A DNA stretch of 48,387 nucleotides from Porphyromonadaceae bacterium UBA7203 (lineage in GTDB: Bacteria; Bacteroidota; Bacteroidia; Bacteroidales; Muribaculaceae). How positions within the stretch are numbered: position 1 is the first letter of the stretch; every line of letters starts with the position of its first letter. The stretch is taken from positions 72,912-121,298 of the forward strand of contig DKUN01000016.1 of NCBI GenBank assembly GCA_002490725.1. Reading direction: 5' to 3'. The position numbers and the translations under genes are program-made. Of the stretch, positions 7,642 to 16,665 are shown in pieces. The notes below the pieces were generated by a model, which saw only the letters and a program-made list of their open reading frames with translations, was not told the origin of the DNA and ran no database searches.

Positions 7642-8858
7642 TTGACCTGATCAGTGAAATAGCACAAGTGCTCGGCAACAACAAAACGCGCACCGCACTG
7701 ACGGGAATCGCGGTTGTGTGGGGCATTTTCATGCTCATAGTGCTGCTGGGCATGAGCAACGGCGTGCTCAACTCATTCAACGAACACCGCAACAGCCAGG
7801 GCTCAAACATGCTCAAGGTGTGGGGCGGCATCACCTCCATTGCCTGGCAGGGCTACAAGGAGGGACGCAGGGTGTCGCTCGACGACAAGGACATTGCCCG
7901 CATAGCGGCCGACAATCCCGCCCAGGCGGCCGACGTCAGCGCTCAGGTCTACGGCTCGGCACTGACCGTTTCGACGCCTCATGACTACACTTCGGCCTAC
8001 TATATGGGCGTCTACCCTTCCGAACAGCGCCAGCGCTCCCTCAACATGAAGGCTGGCCGCTTCATCAACGACCTCGACCTGCACGAGCGCCGCAAGGTGG
8101 TGGTGCTTTCGTCGAAAACCGCCGAGACTCTCTTTGCCGACCCCGGCGATGCGATAGGCTCGGTGGTGAAAATGGGCAACATAGCCTTCACCGTGGTCGG
8201 CGTCTATAACACGGAGTGGGATCAGTCAATATACGTGCCCTTCACCACGGCGCGCGTGCTCGCCGGCGGCGGCGACCGCATTGACTCCATAGTCATCGAA
8301 CTCAAAAACGTCAACTCCGAGGCCGACGGCACCGAGGCGGAAACCCGCACGCGCAAGAGCCTTGCGGCCAACCATGCGTTTCGCACCGACGACGAGAGTG
8401 CCGTCAGCATATGGAACCGCTTCAACCAGCAGCTTGAAATGAACCGCGGCATGAACATTCTGAACATAGCCGTATGGGTAATAGGTCTGTTCACACTGCT
8501 GAGCGGCATCATAGGCGTGAGCAACATCATGTTCGTAAGTGTGCGCGAACGCACCCACGAAATCGGCATCCGGCGCGCCATCGGCGCCCGCCCCCGCTCT
8601 ATTCTGAGCCAGATTCTGTTCGAGAGCGTGGCCATCACGACGCTGTTCGGCTACATAGGCATTTTTCTCGGTTCGGCAGTCAATGAACTGATTGCCCGCT
8701 TGACCGAGCAGACGGAGTTCATCTCCAACCCGCGCACCGACCTGAACATTGCGCTGTCGGTCACGGTGGTACTGATTATCGCCGGCATGCTGGCAGGCCT
8801 CTTCCCCGCCCTCAAAGCACTTAAAGTCAAACCCGTTGAAGCTCTGCGCGAAGAATGA
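7638..8858 (+). CDS. MacB-like FtsX-domain ABC permease (first copy)
   Basis: The 406-residue permease has an N-terminal membrane segment near residues 22-42 (TGIAVVWGIFMLIVLLGMSNG), a large periplasmic MacB_PCD-type domain from about 50 to 260, and three C-terminal membrane segments of the FtsX domain. The conserved RERTHEIGIRRAIGARPRSI loop lies between transmembrane helices 2 and 3, and the protein ends KALKVKPVEALREE, a hallmark of this family. It overlaps the ATPase upstream and the second permease downstream by 4 bp each. It probably pairs with the next protein as a heterodimer. Confidence 0.92.
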   Translation: MIDLISEIAQVLGNNKTRTALTGIAVVWGIFMLIVLLGMSNGVLNSFNEHRNSQGSNMLKVWGGITSIAWQGYKEGRRVSLDDKDIARIAADNPAQAADVSAQVYGSALTVSTPHDYTSAYYMGVYPSEQRQRSLNMKAGRFINDLDLHERRKVVVLSSKTAETLFADPGDAIGSVVKMGNIAFTVVGVYNTEWDQSIYVPFTTARVLAGGGDRIDSIVIELKNVNSEADGTEAETRTRKSLAANHAFRTDDESAVSIWNRFNQQLEMNRGMNILNIAVWVIGLFTLLSGIIGVSNIMFVSVRERTHEIGIRRAIGARPRSILSQILFESVAITTLFGYIGIFLGSAVNELIARLTEQTEFISNPRTDLNIALSVTVVLIIAGMLAGLFPALKALKVKPVEALREE

Positions 8859-10087
8859 AAACCGGATTCTTAGACCTTGAGAACTGGCGCGAAATCGGCG
8901 CCACACTGATGCGCAACAAAACGCGCACCCTGCTCACCGCCTTCGGCATATTCTGGGGCACGGCCATGCTTGCCATGCTCATTGGCGGCGCCGACGGCCT
9001 CGAGCGCATGCTGCGGCGCAACTTCGAGGGGTTTGCCAGCAATAGCGCAGTGATCTTCGCCAACCGCCGCTCAATCTCCTACCAGGGCTTCAACAAGGGC
9101 TCCGGCTGGTCAATGACCACAGCCGACATCGACGCCCTGCGCCGCATCGAGGGAGTCGACGCCGTGGCAGCGACCGACAATATCGACCAGCTCCCCATAG
9201 CCGCGGGCCGCTATTCGACCACAACGGCCGTGCAGGGCGTGGACCAGGATTTCATGAAAGCGTTTCTCCCCACCATCCGCAGCGGCCGTTTCATCAACGA
9301 GAGCGACCAGCGCCACAAGGCCAAGGTAGCCGTGCTCGGCATCAACGTGGCCAACAAGCTCTTTCCGGCCGGCAACGCCATCGGCGAGTTCGTCAACCTC
9401 CAGGGAATATACTATAAGGTAGTGGGCATCGCCTCGCAAGAGGCCGAAGAGAGGATCAACGGCGAGAAAATAGACGACACCGTGACAATTCCGCTCTCAA
9501 CCCTGGCGTTCGCCTTCAACCGAGGCGACGACGTAGGCGCCGCTATGCTCACGGCGCTGCCCGGATGGTCGCCCGGCAAGCTCAAACCGCGCATCATGCG
9601 AGTGCTGCGTGCACGCCACCCCATACACCCCGATGACACCCAGGCTCTCTTTTTCTTCGACGTCAGCGAGCAGTTCGCCATGGTCGACAGCCTCTTCATG
9701 GGCATCACGCTGCTGGCCATCTTCGTCGGCATCGGCACACTGGTGGCCGGCATCATCGGCGTGGGCAACATCATGTGGGTCATTGTCAAGGAGCGCACCT
9801 CTGAAATCGGCATCCGGCGCGCAATCGGCGCCAGGCCGCTCGACATCGTGGTGCAGGTAATGTCCGAGGGCATAGCCCTGACTTCCATAGCCGGCACGGC
9901 AGGCATAGTGTTTGCCGCCGCGGTGCTCGGCGTGGCCGACACGCTCTCCGGCGTGAGATTCCAGATTTCGTTCGGCACCGCGGCGGCCATCTTCGCCGTA
10001 TTCCTTGTGCTCGGCATCGCCGCCAGCATAATTCCGTCACTCAAAGCAATGAAAATAAAACCAATTGAAGCTATAAACGACAAATGA
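8855..10087 (+). CDS. MacB-like FtsX-domain ABC permease (second copy)
   Basis: A 410-residue permease paralogous to the preceding protein: N-terminal membrane segment near residues 27-46 (LLTAFGIFWGTAMLAMLIGG), periplasmic domain to about 280, and a C-terminal FtsX domain with KERTSEIGIRRAIGARPLDI and the ending KAMKIKPIEAINDK. The periplasmic domain differs clearly from the first copy, so the two are old paralogues rather than a recent duplication. Two permeases with one ATPase suggest a heterodimeric membrane part. It has 4-bp overlaps on both sides. Confidence 0.92.
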   Translation: MKTGFLDLENWREIGATLMRNKTRTLLTAFGIFWGTAMLAMLIGGADGLERMLRRNFEGFASNSAVIFANRRSISYQGFNKGSGWSMTTADIDALRRIEGVDAVAATDNIDQLPIAAGRYSTTTAVQGVDQDFMKAFLPTIRSGRFINESDQRHKAKVAVLGINVANKLFPAGNAIGEFVNLQGIYYKVVGIASQEAEERINGEKIDDTVTIPLSTLAFAFNRGDDVGAAMLTALPGWSPGKLKPRIMRVLRARHPIHPDDTQALFFFDVSEQFAMVDSLFMGITLLAIFVGIGTLVAGIIGVGNIMWVIVKERTSEIGIRRAIGARPLDIVVQVMSEGIALTSIAGTAGIVFAAAVLGVADTLSGVRFQISFGTAAAIFAVFLVLGIAASIIPSLKAMKIKPIEAINDK

Positions 10088-11178
10088 AAAAGTTTCTGAA
10101 AATCGCTCTATGGGTACTTGTCGGCGCGCTGTTCATCGGCACGTTCGTCTACCTCTTCATCAACTCGCGGACCAAGAAAACCGAATATGAACTGGTATCT
10201 CCCGCAACCGATGCCGTGATAGAAAAGAGCACGCTGCTCACCGGCACCATCGAGCCGCGCGACGAAATTGAAATCAAGCCTCAGATTTCGGGCATCATCG
10301 CCGAAATAATGGTCGAGGCGGGCAATCTGGTCAAGGAGGGCGACATCATTGCCCGCATCAAGGTCATAGCCGAAGAGAGCCAGCTCTCGTCGGCCCAGAA
10401 TAGAGTGTCGGTGGCCCGCAACGCCCTCGACCTGCAGCGCCGCAAAAGCGAGCGCACCGCTTCGCTCTACGAAAAGAAATACGTGAGCCGCGAGGAATAT
10501 GAAGAATCGCAAACAGCCCTCCGCAATGCCGAAATCGAATTCGACGCGGCAGTCGACGCCCTGTCGATTGTGCGCGACGGCGTCAGCTCCGCCAACGCCC
10601 AGGGCAGCAACACGCTGGTGCGCGCAACAATCACCGGCCTGGTGCTCGACGTTCCCGTCAAGGTCGGCACATCGGTCATTCAGAGCAACACCTTCAACGA
10701 CGGCACAACCATAGCCAAGGTGGCCGACATGAACGACCTCATCTTCAAAGGCAAAGTCGACGAAACAGAGGTAGGCATGCTCTCTATCGGCCAGCCTATG
10801 ACCATCACCATCGGCGCGCTGCGCGACGTTACTCGCCCCGCCGAAATCGAATACATATCGCCCAAGGGTACCAACGAAAACGGGACCAACACGTTCGAAA
10901 TCAAAGCGGCGGTGAACCTCGATTCAATCAGCGGACTGCGCGCGGGCTATAGCGCCAACGCCGCCGTGACGCTCCGGGAGGCACGCGGCGTCATGAGCGT
11001 GCCCGAGTCGGTCATCGAATTCGAGGGCGACAAGGCGTTTGTCTACGTGCTCGTCGACGAGAAGGAGCAGACCTTTGAGCGCAAGCCCGTGGAAGTAGGC
11101 CTCAGCGACGGCATCAACATCGAAGTCACCGTCGGAATCACCGCAACCGACAGGCTCAGAGGAGGGGCCCGCAAATGA
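10084..11178 (+). CDS. Periplasmic adaptor (membrane fusion protein, MacA/HlyD type)
   Basis: This 364-residue adaptor has an N-terminal membrane anchor (about residues 6-27), a split lipoyl domain (EPRDEIEIKPQISGII and later ATITGLVLDVPVKVGTSV), a helical hairpin between them (about residues 95-165) and a beta-barrel/membrane-proximal domain after about 215. It links the inner-membrane permease to the outer-membrane channel in MacAB-TolC-like pumps. ATGA overlaps connect it to the second permease and to the TolC-like gene. No lipobox is seen. Confidence 0.93.
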   Translation: MKKFLKIALWVLVGALFIGTFVYLFINSRTKKTEYELVSPATDAVIEKSTLLTGTIEPRDEIEIKPQISGIIAEIMVEAGNLVKEGDIIARIKVIAEESQLSSAQNRVSVARNALDLQRRKSERTASLYEKKYVSREEYEESQTALRNAEIEFDAAVDALSIVRDGVSSANAQGSNTLVRATITGLVLDVPVKVGTSVIQSNTFNDGTTIAKVADMNDLIFKGKVDETEVGMLSIGQPMTITIGALRDVTRPAEIEYISPKGTNENGTNTFEIKAAVNLDSISGLRAGYSANAAVTLREARGVMSVPESVIEFEGDKAFVYVLVDEKEQTFERKPVEVGLSDGINIEVTVGITATDRLRGGARK

Positions 11179-12476
11179 AGCGCCTTATCGGCGCGGCCAT
11201 AGCCGCATGCGCCATGCTCGGCGCGAAAGCCGAAACCATGAACCTCGACAGGTGCATAGCCTACGCCATCGAAAACAACCTGACCGTGCGACAGCACGAC
11301 ATAGAGCGCCGCAATGCCGAACTGCAGCTGACCGACGCCAAGGACACCGCCCTGCCTCAGATCAGCGGATCGGCATCGCAGTCATGGAACTTCGGCCGCG
11401 GACTGACGTCCGCCAACACCTATGCCGACCGCAACACCTCCAGCTTCGGCGCCAACATCGGGCTGCAGATGCCGCTCTTCAACGGCTTGCAGACCGTGCG
11501 AGGCATACGCTACGCCAAGGCCTCGCTCGTTGCCATCGTCGAGAGCCTCGAAGCGACCAAAGACGACGTGGCGCTGCGCGTCATAGCCCAATACCTGCAG
11601 GTGCTCTACTGCAAGGAAATCGAAAGTGTGGCCATCTCGCAGGCCGAACTCACGCTCGAAGAGCAACACCACCGCGAAGCCCTGCTCGAAGCCGGCAAGA
11701 TTCCCGAAGCCGACATGCTCGACGCCCGCAGCCAGGCCGCACAGGCACGCCTGCAGCTCGTGGCGGCCCGCAACGACCGCGAAATGGCACTGCTCGATCT
11801 TGCCCAGCTGCTGCGGCTGCCGTCGACCGAGGGCTTCGACATCGCCGACCTCGACACCTCCGTGCTCCCCGAAATCCGCGAGCCGCACAAGGTCTATGAA
11901 TCAGCACTCGGATTCAACCACACCATCCGCGCCAACAGCCTTCAGATCGAAGCCGCAAGGCGCCAGATAGAACTGGCCCGCGCAGGCTACCTGCCCCGGC
12001 TGAGCTTCAACGCCGGCCTTGGCTCAAACTACTATCGCGTCAGCGGCTTTGACAACGAAACGTTCGGCCAGCAGTTTCGCCATAACTTCAGCCAATATGT
12101 AGGCTTCAGCCTCAGCGTGCCGCTCTTCGACGGCTTCTCCACGCGCAACAACGTGCGCCGCGCCAAACTCCAGCAGCTCAGCGCCGACCTGAATCTCGAA
12201 ACGCAAAAAGACAACCTCTTCAAAGCCGTGAACCAGACCTACCTCCAGGCTGTCAGCGCCCGCGAAAAACTCTCGGCTGCCGAAGAGGCATGCAACGCAA
12301 GCGCCATGGCGCTCGCCGCAGTTCAGGAAAAATACAACATCGGCAAGGCAACGCCAACCGACTTCGACACGGCTAAAAACACCTACATACGCTCCTTGTC
12401 GGAGCGCGCACAGGCACGCTACGAGCTGATTCTGCGCGCCCGCATTCTTGATTTCTACGCAACTCCACGCGCCTGA
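11175..12476 (+). CDS. TolC-family outer-membrane efflux protein
   Basis: A 433-residue protein with a signal peptide (MKRLIGAAIAACAMLGAKAE) and two outer-membrane-efflux repeats: the first opens with MNLDRCIAYAIENNLTVRQHDIERRNAELQ, and the second covers about residues 240-420 with long helices. Motifs PQISGSASQSWNFGRG and the matching second-half PRLSFNAGLGSNYY are typical beta-strand regions. It forms the outer-membrane duct of the exporter and is the last gene of the locus. No clear terminator follows. Confidence 0.92.
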   Translation: MKRLIGAAIAACAMLGAKAETMNLDRCIAYAIENNLTVRQHDIERRNAELQLTDAKDTALPQISGSASQSWNFGRGLTSANTYADRNTSSFGANIGLQMPLFNGLQTVRGIRYAKASLVAIVESLEATKDDVALRVIAQYLQVLYCKEIESVAISQAELTLEEQHHREALLEAGKIPEADMLDARSQAAQARLQLVAARNDREMALLDLAQLLRLPSTEGFDIADLDTSVLPEIREPHKVYESALGFNHTIRANSLQIEAARRQIELARAGYLPRLSFNAGLGSNYYRVSGFDNETFGQQFRHNFSQYVGFSLSVPLFDGFSTRNNVRRAKLQQLSADLNLETQKDNLFKAVNQTYLQAVSAREKLSAAEEACNASAMALAAVQEKYNIGKATPTDFDTAKNTYIRSLSERAQARYELILRARILDFYATPRA

Positions 12477-12537
12477 GCCCTTAGCCGACTGCACATCCGG
12501 CCGATTGTGAGCAATAGGTTAACATTTGGAAAAATAA

Positions 12538-12568
12538 TTGCCGATAAAGCATTTTTTTGCTATATTTG
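12538..12568 (+). promoter_or_regulatory. Promoter of the 2-oxoacid:ferredoxin oxidoreductase operon
   Basis: TTG at 12538-12540, 20 bp, then TATATTTG at 12561-12568. The first start codon is 47 bp further on. The surrounding 139-bp gap holds no other recognisable feature. Confidence 0.7.
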
Positions 12569-12615
12569 CAGTCAAAGTATCCAATTAATCTAAAATTTAC
12601 AATTTTTAACCGGAC

Positions 12616-12852
12616 ATGGCAAAGGCTATAGGCGCCGTCGATATCGACACTAACCGCTGCAAGGGGTGTAACCTCTGCGTGGTTGCCTGCCCCGTCACCG
12701 TGCTCTCGCTGCGTCAGCAGGAAGTAAACGATAGGGGCTATCACTTTGCCTACGCTCTCAACCCGGATGAATGTGTCGGCTGCGGCTCATGCGCCCTGGT
12801 CTGCCCCGATGCCTGCATCGAGGTTTACCGCCTCATTCCTTCCGACAAGTGA
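12616..12852 (+). CDS. 2-oxoacid:ferredoxin oxidoreductase delta subunit, 2x[4Fe-4S]
   Basis: A 78-residue ferredoxin-like protein with two CxxCxxCxxxCP clusters: CKGCNLCVVACP (about residues 15-26) and CVGCGSCALVCP (about 54-65). It matches the delta (KorD/VorD) subunit that passes electrons from the catalytic subunits to ferredoxin. It is followed at 22 bp by the alpha subunit, and the order delta-alpha-beta-gamma is a known Bacteroidetes arrangement. Confidence 0.92.
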   Translation: MAKAIGAVDIDTNRCKGCNLCVVACPVTVLSLRQQEVNDRGYHFAYALNPDECVGCGSCALVCPDACIEVYRLIPSDK

Positions 12853-12874
12853 GTGTGTAGAAAAAGAACTTATC

Positions 12875-13966
12875 ATGAATCAAGAAGAAGTTAGACTGAT
12901 GAAGGGCAACGAAGCCATTGCGCACGCAGCTATCCGCTACGGCGTCGACGGCTATTTCGGCTACCCCATCACCCCGCAGTCCGAAGTGCTCGAGACTCTC
13001 GAGGAACTTCGCCCGTGGGAAACCACCGGAATGGTAGTGCTCCAGAGCGAGAGCGAAGTGGCCGCCATCAACATGGTCTACGGCGGCGCCTCGACCGGCA
13101 AGGCCGTCATGACATCATCGTCATCGCCCGGCGTCAGCCTCATGCAGGAAGGCATCAGCTATATTGCCGCAGGCCAGCTCCCCACTCTGATCATCAACGT
13201 CATGCGCGGCGGCCCGGGTCTCGGAACAATCCAGCCCTCTCAAAGCGACTACTTCCAGGCCGTCAAGGGCGGCGGCCACGGTGACTACCGTCTGATTGTG
13301 CTCGCCCCGGCGTCGGTACAGGATATGGCCGACTACGTCGGTCTGGGCTTCGACCTGGCCTTTAAATACCGCACTCCGGCCATGCTCCTGTCTGACGGCA
13401 TAGTCGGCCAGATGATGGAAAAAGTGGTGCTGCCTCCCTTCCGTCCGCGCCGCACCGACGCCGAAATCGCCAAGCAGTGCCCATGGGCCGTTACCGGCAA
13501 ACGAGGCCGCAAAGAGCGCAACGTTTCGACAACTCTCGAACTCGAATCGCGCACCATGGAGGAGAACAACAGGCGCCTCCAGGCCGTCTACGACGAAATC
13601 GAGCGCAACGAAGTGCGCTTTGAACAATACATGACCGACGACGCCGACTACCTCTTTGTCGCATTCGGCTGCATGAGTCGAATCTGCAAAAAAAGCATCG
13701 AGCAGGCTCGCAGCCGAGGCATCAAAGTCGGTCTGCTACGCCCGATTACGCTCTGGCCTTTCCCGACCGGCGCCATTGCCGACCTGTCGAAAAGAGTCAA
13801 AGGCATCCTCGTTGCCGAAATGAACGCAGGCCAGATGGTCGAAGACGTGCGTCTCGCCGCCGAAGGCCGCACCCCCGTGGCCCACTTCGGCCGCAACGGC
13901 GGCATAGTGCCCAACCCCGGCGAAGTCGTAGAATCACTCGTATCCCAATTCTCAATCAAGGAGTAA
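12875..13966 (+). CDS. vorB: 2-oxoacid:ferredoxin oxidoreductase alpha subunit (VorB/KorA type)
   Basis: The 363-residue alpha subunit has the pyrimidine-binding domain (GYPITPQSEVLETL near residues 28-41; SESEVAAINMVYGGASTGKAVMTSSSSPG) and the transketolase C-terminal-like domain after about 250. I chose ATG 12875 because MNQEEVRLMKGNEAIAHAAI is the normal start; an in-frame upstream opening lies inside the delta gene. The complex interconverts a 2-oxoacid and CO2 with an acyl-CoA using ferredoxin. Whether the substrate is 2-oxoglutarate (Kor) or branched-chain 2-oxoacids (Vor) cannot be decided from sequence alone. Confidence 0.88.
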   Translation: MNQEEVRLMKGNEAIAHAAIRYGVDGYFGYPITPQSEVLETLEELRPWETTGMVVLQSESEVAAINMVYGGASTGKAVMTSSSSPGVSLMQEGISYIAAGQLPTLIINVMRGGPGLGTIQPSQSDYFQAVKGGGHGDYRLIVLAPASVQDMADYVGLGFDLAFKYRTPAMLLSDGIVGQMMEKVVLPPFRPRRTDAEIAKQCPWAVTGKRGRKERNVSTTLELESRTMEENNRRLQAVYDEIERNEVRFEQYMTDDADYLFVAFGCMSRICKKSIEQARSRGIKVGLLRPITLWPFPTGAIADLSKRVKGILVAEMNAGQMVEDVRLAAEGRTPVAHFGRNGGIVPNPGEVVESLVSQFSIKE

Positions 13967-13972
13967 AGCCCT

Positions 13973-14752
13973 ATGACTAAAGAAGAAATCCTGGCCCGCG
14001 GCGGCTCGAAAGTAAACGCCCGCCCCTCGCTGCTCCTCGATGCGACGATGCACTACTGCCCCGGATGCTCCCACGGAGTTGTCCACAAGCTCGTGGCTGA
14101 AGTCATCGAGGAACTCGGCATGACCGACAGCGCCATCGGCATCGCTCCGGTAGGCTGCGCCGTGTTTGCCTATAACTACATTGACATCGACTGGATCGAG
14201 GCCGCCCACGGACGCGCTCCCGCCGTAGCCACAGCTGCCGCACGCCTGAACCCCGACGCCATGGTGTTCACCTATCAGGGCGACGGCGACCTCGCCGCCA
14301 TAGGCACCTGCGAAACCATCCACGCCTGCAACCGCGGCGAAAACATAACCATAATCTTCATCAACAACGGCATATATGGCATGACCGGCGGCCAGATGGC
14401 TCCAACGACGCTCGAGGGAATGAAAACCTCCACGACCCCCTACGGCCGTCGCGCTGACCTCAACGGATATCCGCTGAACATAACCAACCTGGTCAAAGAG
14501 CTCGACGGCACCTGCTACGTCACACGCCAGACCGTCCACACTCCCGCAGCCGTGCGTAAGGCCAAGGCGGCAATCCGCCAGGCGTTTATCAACACCCGCG
14601 AAAAGCGAGGCACATCGTTTGTCGAAATCGTGTCGACATGCAACAGCGGCTGGAAAATGTCGCCCGCCGACGCCAACAAATGGATGGAAGAACACATGTT
14701 CGCCAAATATCCTCCGGGCGAAATCAAAAATACTGTAAAGGACCAGAAATGA
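13973..14752 (+). CDS. 2-oxoacid:ferredoxin oxidoreductase beta subunit (TPP-binding)
   Basis: A 259-residue beta subunit with the thiamine pyrophosphate motif GDGDLAAIGTCETIHACNRG followed by INNGIYGMTGGQMAPTT (about residues 103-145). The N-terminal CPGCSHG motif fits the beta subunit cluster region seen in KorB/VorC proteins. It lies 6 bp after alpha, and its stop overlaps the gamma start (ATGA at 14749). It binds TPP and decarboxylates the 2-oxoacid. Confidence 0.92.
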   Translation: MTKEEILARGGSKVNARPSLLLDATMHYCPGCSHGVVHKLVAEVIEELGMTDSAIGIAPVGCAVFAYNYIDIDWIEAAHGRAPAVATAAARLNPDAMVFTYQGDGDLAAIGTCETIHACNRGENITIIFINNGIYGMTGGQMAPTTLEGMKTSTTPYGRRADLNGYPLNITNLVKELDGTCYVTRQTVHTPAAVRKAKAAIRQAFINTREKRGTSFVEIVSTCNSGWKMSPADANKWMEEHMFAKYPPGEIKNTVKDQK

Positions 14753-15285
14753 CACAAGAAATCATCATAACCGGATTCGGCGGCCAGGGCGTGCTGTCGA
14801 TGGGCAAGATTCTCGCCTACGCAGGCCTGCTCGACGGGCTCGAAGTCAGCTGGATGCCCAGCTATGGCCCGGAACAGCGAGGCGGCACCGCCAACGTAAC
14901 CGTCATTCTTTCCGACGAACCGATTTCGTCGCCCGTGCTTGACCAGTATGACATCGCCGTCATTCTCAACCAGCAGAGCCTCGACAAGTTCGAAAGCCAC
15001 GTCAAGCCCGGCGGCACACTCATCTACGACCCCTACGGCATTCACCGCCTGCCCGAGCGCACCGACATCAAAGTTGTTGAAGTCAAGGCCACCGAAACAA
15101 CCATTGCCTCCGGCAATCTCAAAGCCTACAACATGATTCTGCTCGGCGCCCTGCTCAAACTCTATCCGATGGTGAGCCCCGACACGGTTATCAAAGGCTT
15201 GGAAAAAACCCTGCCCCAGCGCCATCATCACCTCATTCCGATGAACCGCGCCGCCATTGAACAGGGAGCGACGTTAGTCGACTGA
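14749..15285 (+). CDS. 2-oxoacid:ferredoxin oxidoreductase gamma subunit
   Basis: A 178-residue gamma subunit with the CoA-binding-region motif GFGGQGVLSMGKILAYAG near the N-terminus and SYGPEQRGGTANVTV (about residues 41-55). ATG 14749 is preferred over upstream in-frame codons because the protein begins directly with MTQEIIITGFGGQG and overlaps the beta stop by 4 bp. It completes the delta-alpha-beta-gamma complex. An imperfect inverted repeat (GGCCC at 15305-15309 with GGGCC at 15330-15334) follows but has no T-tract. Confidence 0.92.
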   Translation: MTQEIIITGFGGQGVLSMGKILAYAGLLDGLEVSWMPSYGPEQRGGTANVTVILSDEPISSPVLDQYDIAVILNQQSLDKFESHVKPGGTLIYDPYGIHRLPERTDIKVVEVKATETTIASGNLKAYNMILLGALLKLYPMVSPDTVIKGLEKTLPQRHHHLIPMNRAAIEQGATLVD

Positions 15286-15392
15286 AGGCAAGAACATTCA
15301 AGCCGGCCCACACGTTATTATAGACGTCCGGGCCAAACCGCGCCATCACGAAACGAACATTCTTCTATTTACTAATCAATAAATTTACCGCT

Positions 15393-15770
15393 GTGTCTGA
15401 CGACGACAAAAAACGCCTCACAACTGACCCCGACGGTCTGCTATCATACGAATACATAGCAAACCATATCGGCACCGATGCACTCGACATCGACTGGCTC
15501 GCCGACAACATCATCCGTGTTGACGCCAACGGCCAGTTTACCGGCTCAGCCGCCCGCTACCTCAACGCAATCAGCCCCGAGCAGTTCGCGCCACAAATTG
15601 CCAGGCTCATCGCCGCCACTATAGACAAGGACCGCGAACACCGCTATCTGGGCGCTCTGATGCAAGGCATATGGGGCGACGACTGCGAATCGCGAGCCGC
15701 CGAACTCTCGGCCTGCAATGACAACTTCCGCCGCATCTACAAGCGGCTATATCCCACATCCGCAATATGA
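15393..15770 (+). CDS. Conserved-looking protein of unknown function
   Basis: I do not recognise this 125-residue protein. It starts with GTG at 15393, is mostly helical and acidic near its N-terminus, and has no signal peptide or membrane segment. The motif LSYEYIANHIGTDALDIDWLADNI and the regular codon use typical of its neighbours argue that it is a genuine gene. Its stop overlaps the start of the cyclophilin lipoprotein gene by 4 bp (ATGA), so the two are translationally coupled. No promoter with a full -7 box is visible in the 107-bp gap upstream (15286-15392). Confidence 0.75.
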   Translation: MSDDDKKRLTTDPDGLLSYEYIANHIGTDALDIDWLADNIIRVDANGQFTGSAARYLNAISPEQFAPQIARLIAATIDKDREHRYLGALMQGIWGDDCESRAAELSACNDNFRRIYKRLYPTSAI

Positions 15771-16645
15771 AAAAAATTCTGCTAAGCATTCTTCCGCTCA
15801 TCGGTCTGACCGCATGCGGCGCCAAAGCTGAGGAATCACAAAACGAAGACCAAAACCAAACTAACGAAACAACCGCAACAGCCATGACCGCAACCCCCGC
15901 GACCGACGATGCCAAAGTTCTGATTCACACCTCTGAGGGCGACATTGAAGTGCTTCTCTACGGCGACACCCCCAAACATCAGGCCAACTTTCTGAAACTC
16001 GCCTCCGAAGGCTACTACAACGGCACTCTCTTTCACCGTGTAATCAACGAATTCATGATTCAGGCAGGCGACCCCGACAGCAAAAACGCCCCCGCCGGCA
16101 AGCAGCTCGGCCAGGGCGGACCCGGCTATCAGATCGACGCCGAATTCGTCTATCCCAAGCATTTCCACAAGCGTGGCGCTCTCGCCGCTGCCCGCACCTC
16201 CGACCAGATCAACCCCGAGCGCAAAAGTTCCGGCTCGCAGTTCTATATCGTAACCGGCCAGACCTACTCGCCCGAACAGCTCGACCAGATGGAACAGCAG
16301 ATGAAGATGGGCCAGATGCAGGGTGTGTTCTACAAAATCGCCGGCCAGCGCCAGGCAGAAATCCAGAAGATGCAGCAGGAAGGCGACCGCGAAGGCCTCC
16401 AGAAGCTCCAGGAAGAGATTGTTGCCATCGCTGAAAAAGAAGTCGGCGACGTTAAGCTCACCCCCGAGCAGCGCGAAGCCTACACCACAGTCGGCGGCAC
16501 TCCCCACCTCGACAACCAGTACACCGTATTCGGCGAAGTGCTCAAAGGCATGGACGTTGTGGCTAAAATCGAAAAAACCAAAACCGGCGCCGGCGACCGT
16601 CCGGTCAATGACGTCAAGATTCTGTCGATGGAAGTAGTTAAATAA
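15767..16645 (+). CDS. Cyclophilin-type peptidyl-prolyl isomerase lipoprotein
   Basis: A 292-residue lipoprotein: signal peptide with lipobox LTAC (Cys17), then an acidic Thr/Ala-rich linker to about residue 45. A cyclophilin domain follows, with GDIEVLLYGDTPKHQANFLKLA, FHRVINEFMIQAGD and SSGSQFYIVTGQ. Between FYIVTGQ and the final GGTPHLDNQYTVFGEV segment there is a charged helical insertion of about 80 residues rich in Gln, Glu and Met, as in other Bacteroidetes homologues. It probably acts in periplasmic or outer-membrane protein folding. A GC-rich hairpin follows the stop. Confidence 0.93.
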   Translation: MKKILLSILPLIGLTACGAKAEESQNEDQNQTNETTATAMTATPATDDAKVLIHTSEGDIEVLLYGDTPKHQANFLKLASEGYYNGTLFHRVINEFMIQAGDPDSKNAPAGKQLGQGGPGYQIDAEFVYPKHFHKRGALAAARTSDQINPERKSSGSQFYIVTGQTYSPEQLDQMEQQMKMGQMQGVFYKIAGQRQAEIQKMQQEGDREGLQKLQEEIVAIAEKEVGDVKLTPEQREAYTTVGGTPHLDNQYTVFGEVLKGMDVVAKIEKTKTGAGDRPVNDVKILSMEVVK

Positions 16646-16665
16646 CCAACCCTCAACATACTGCA

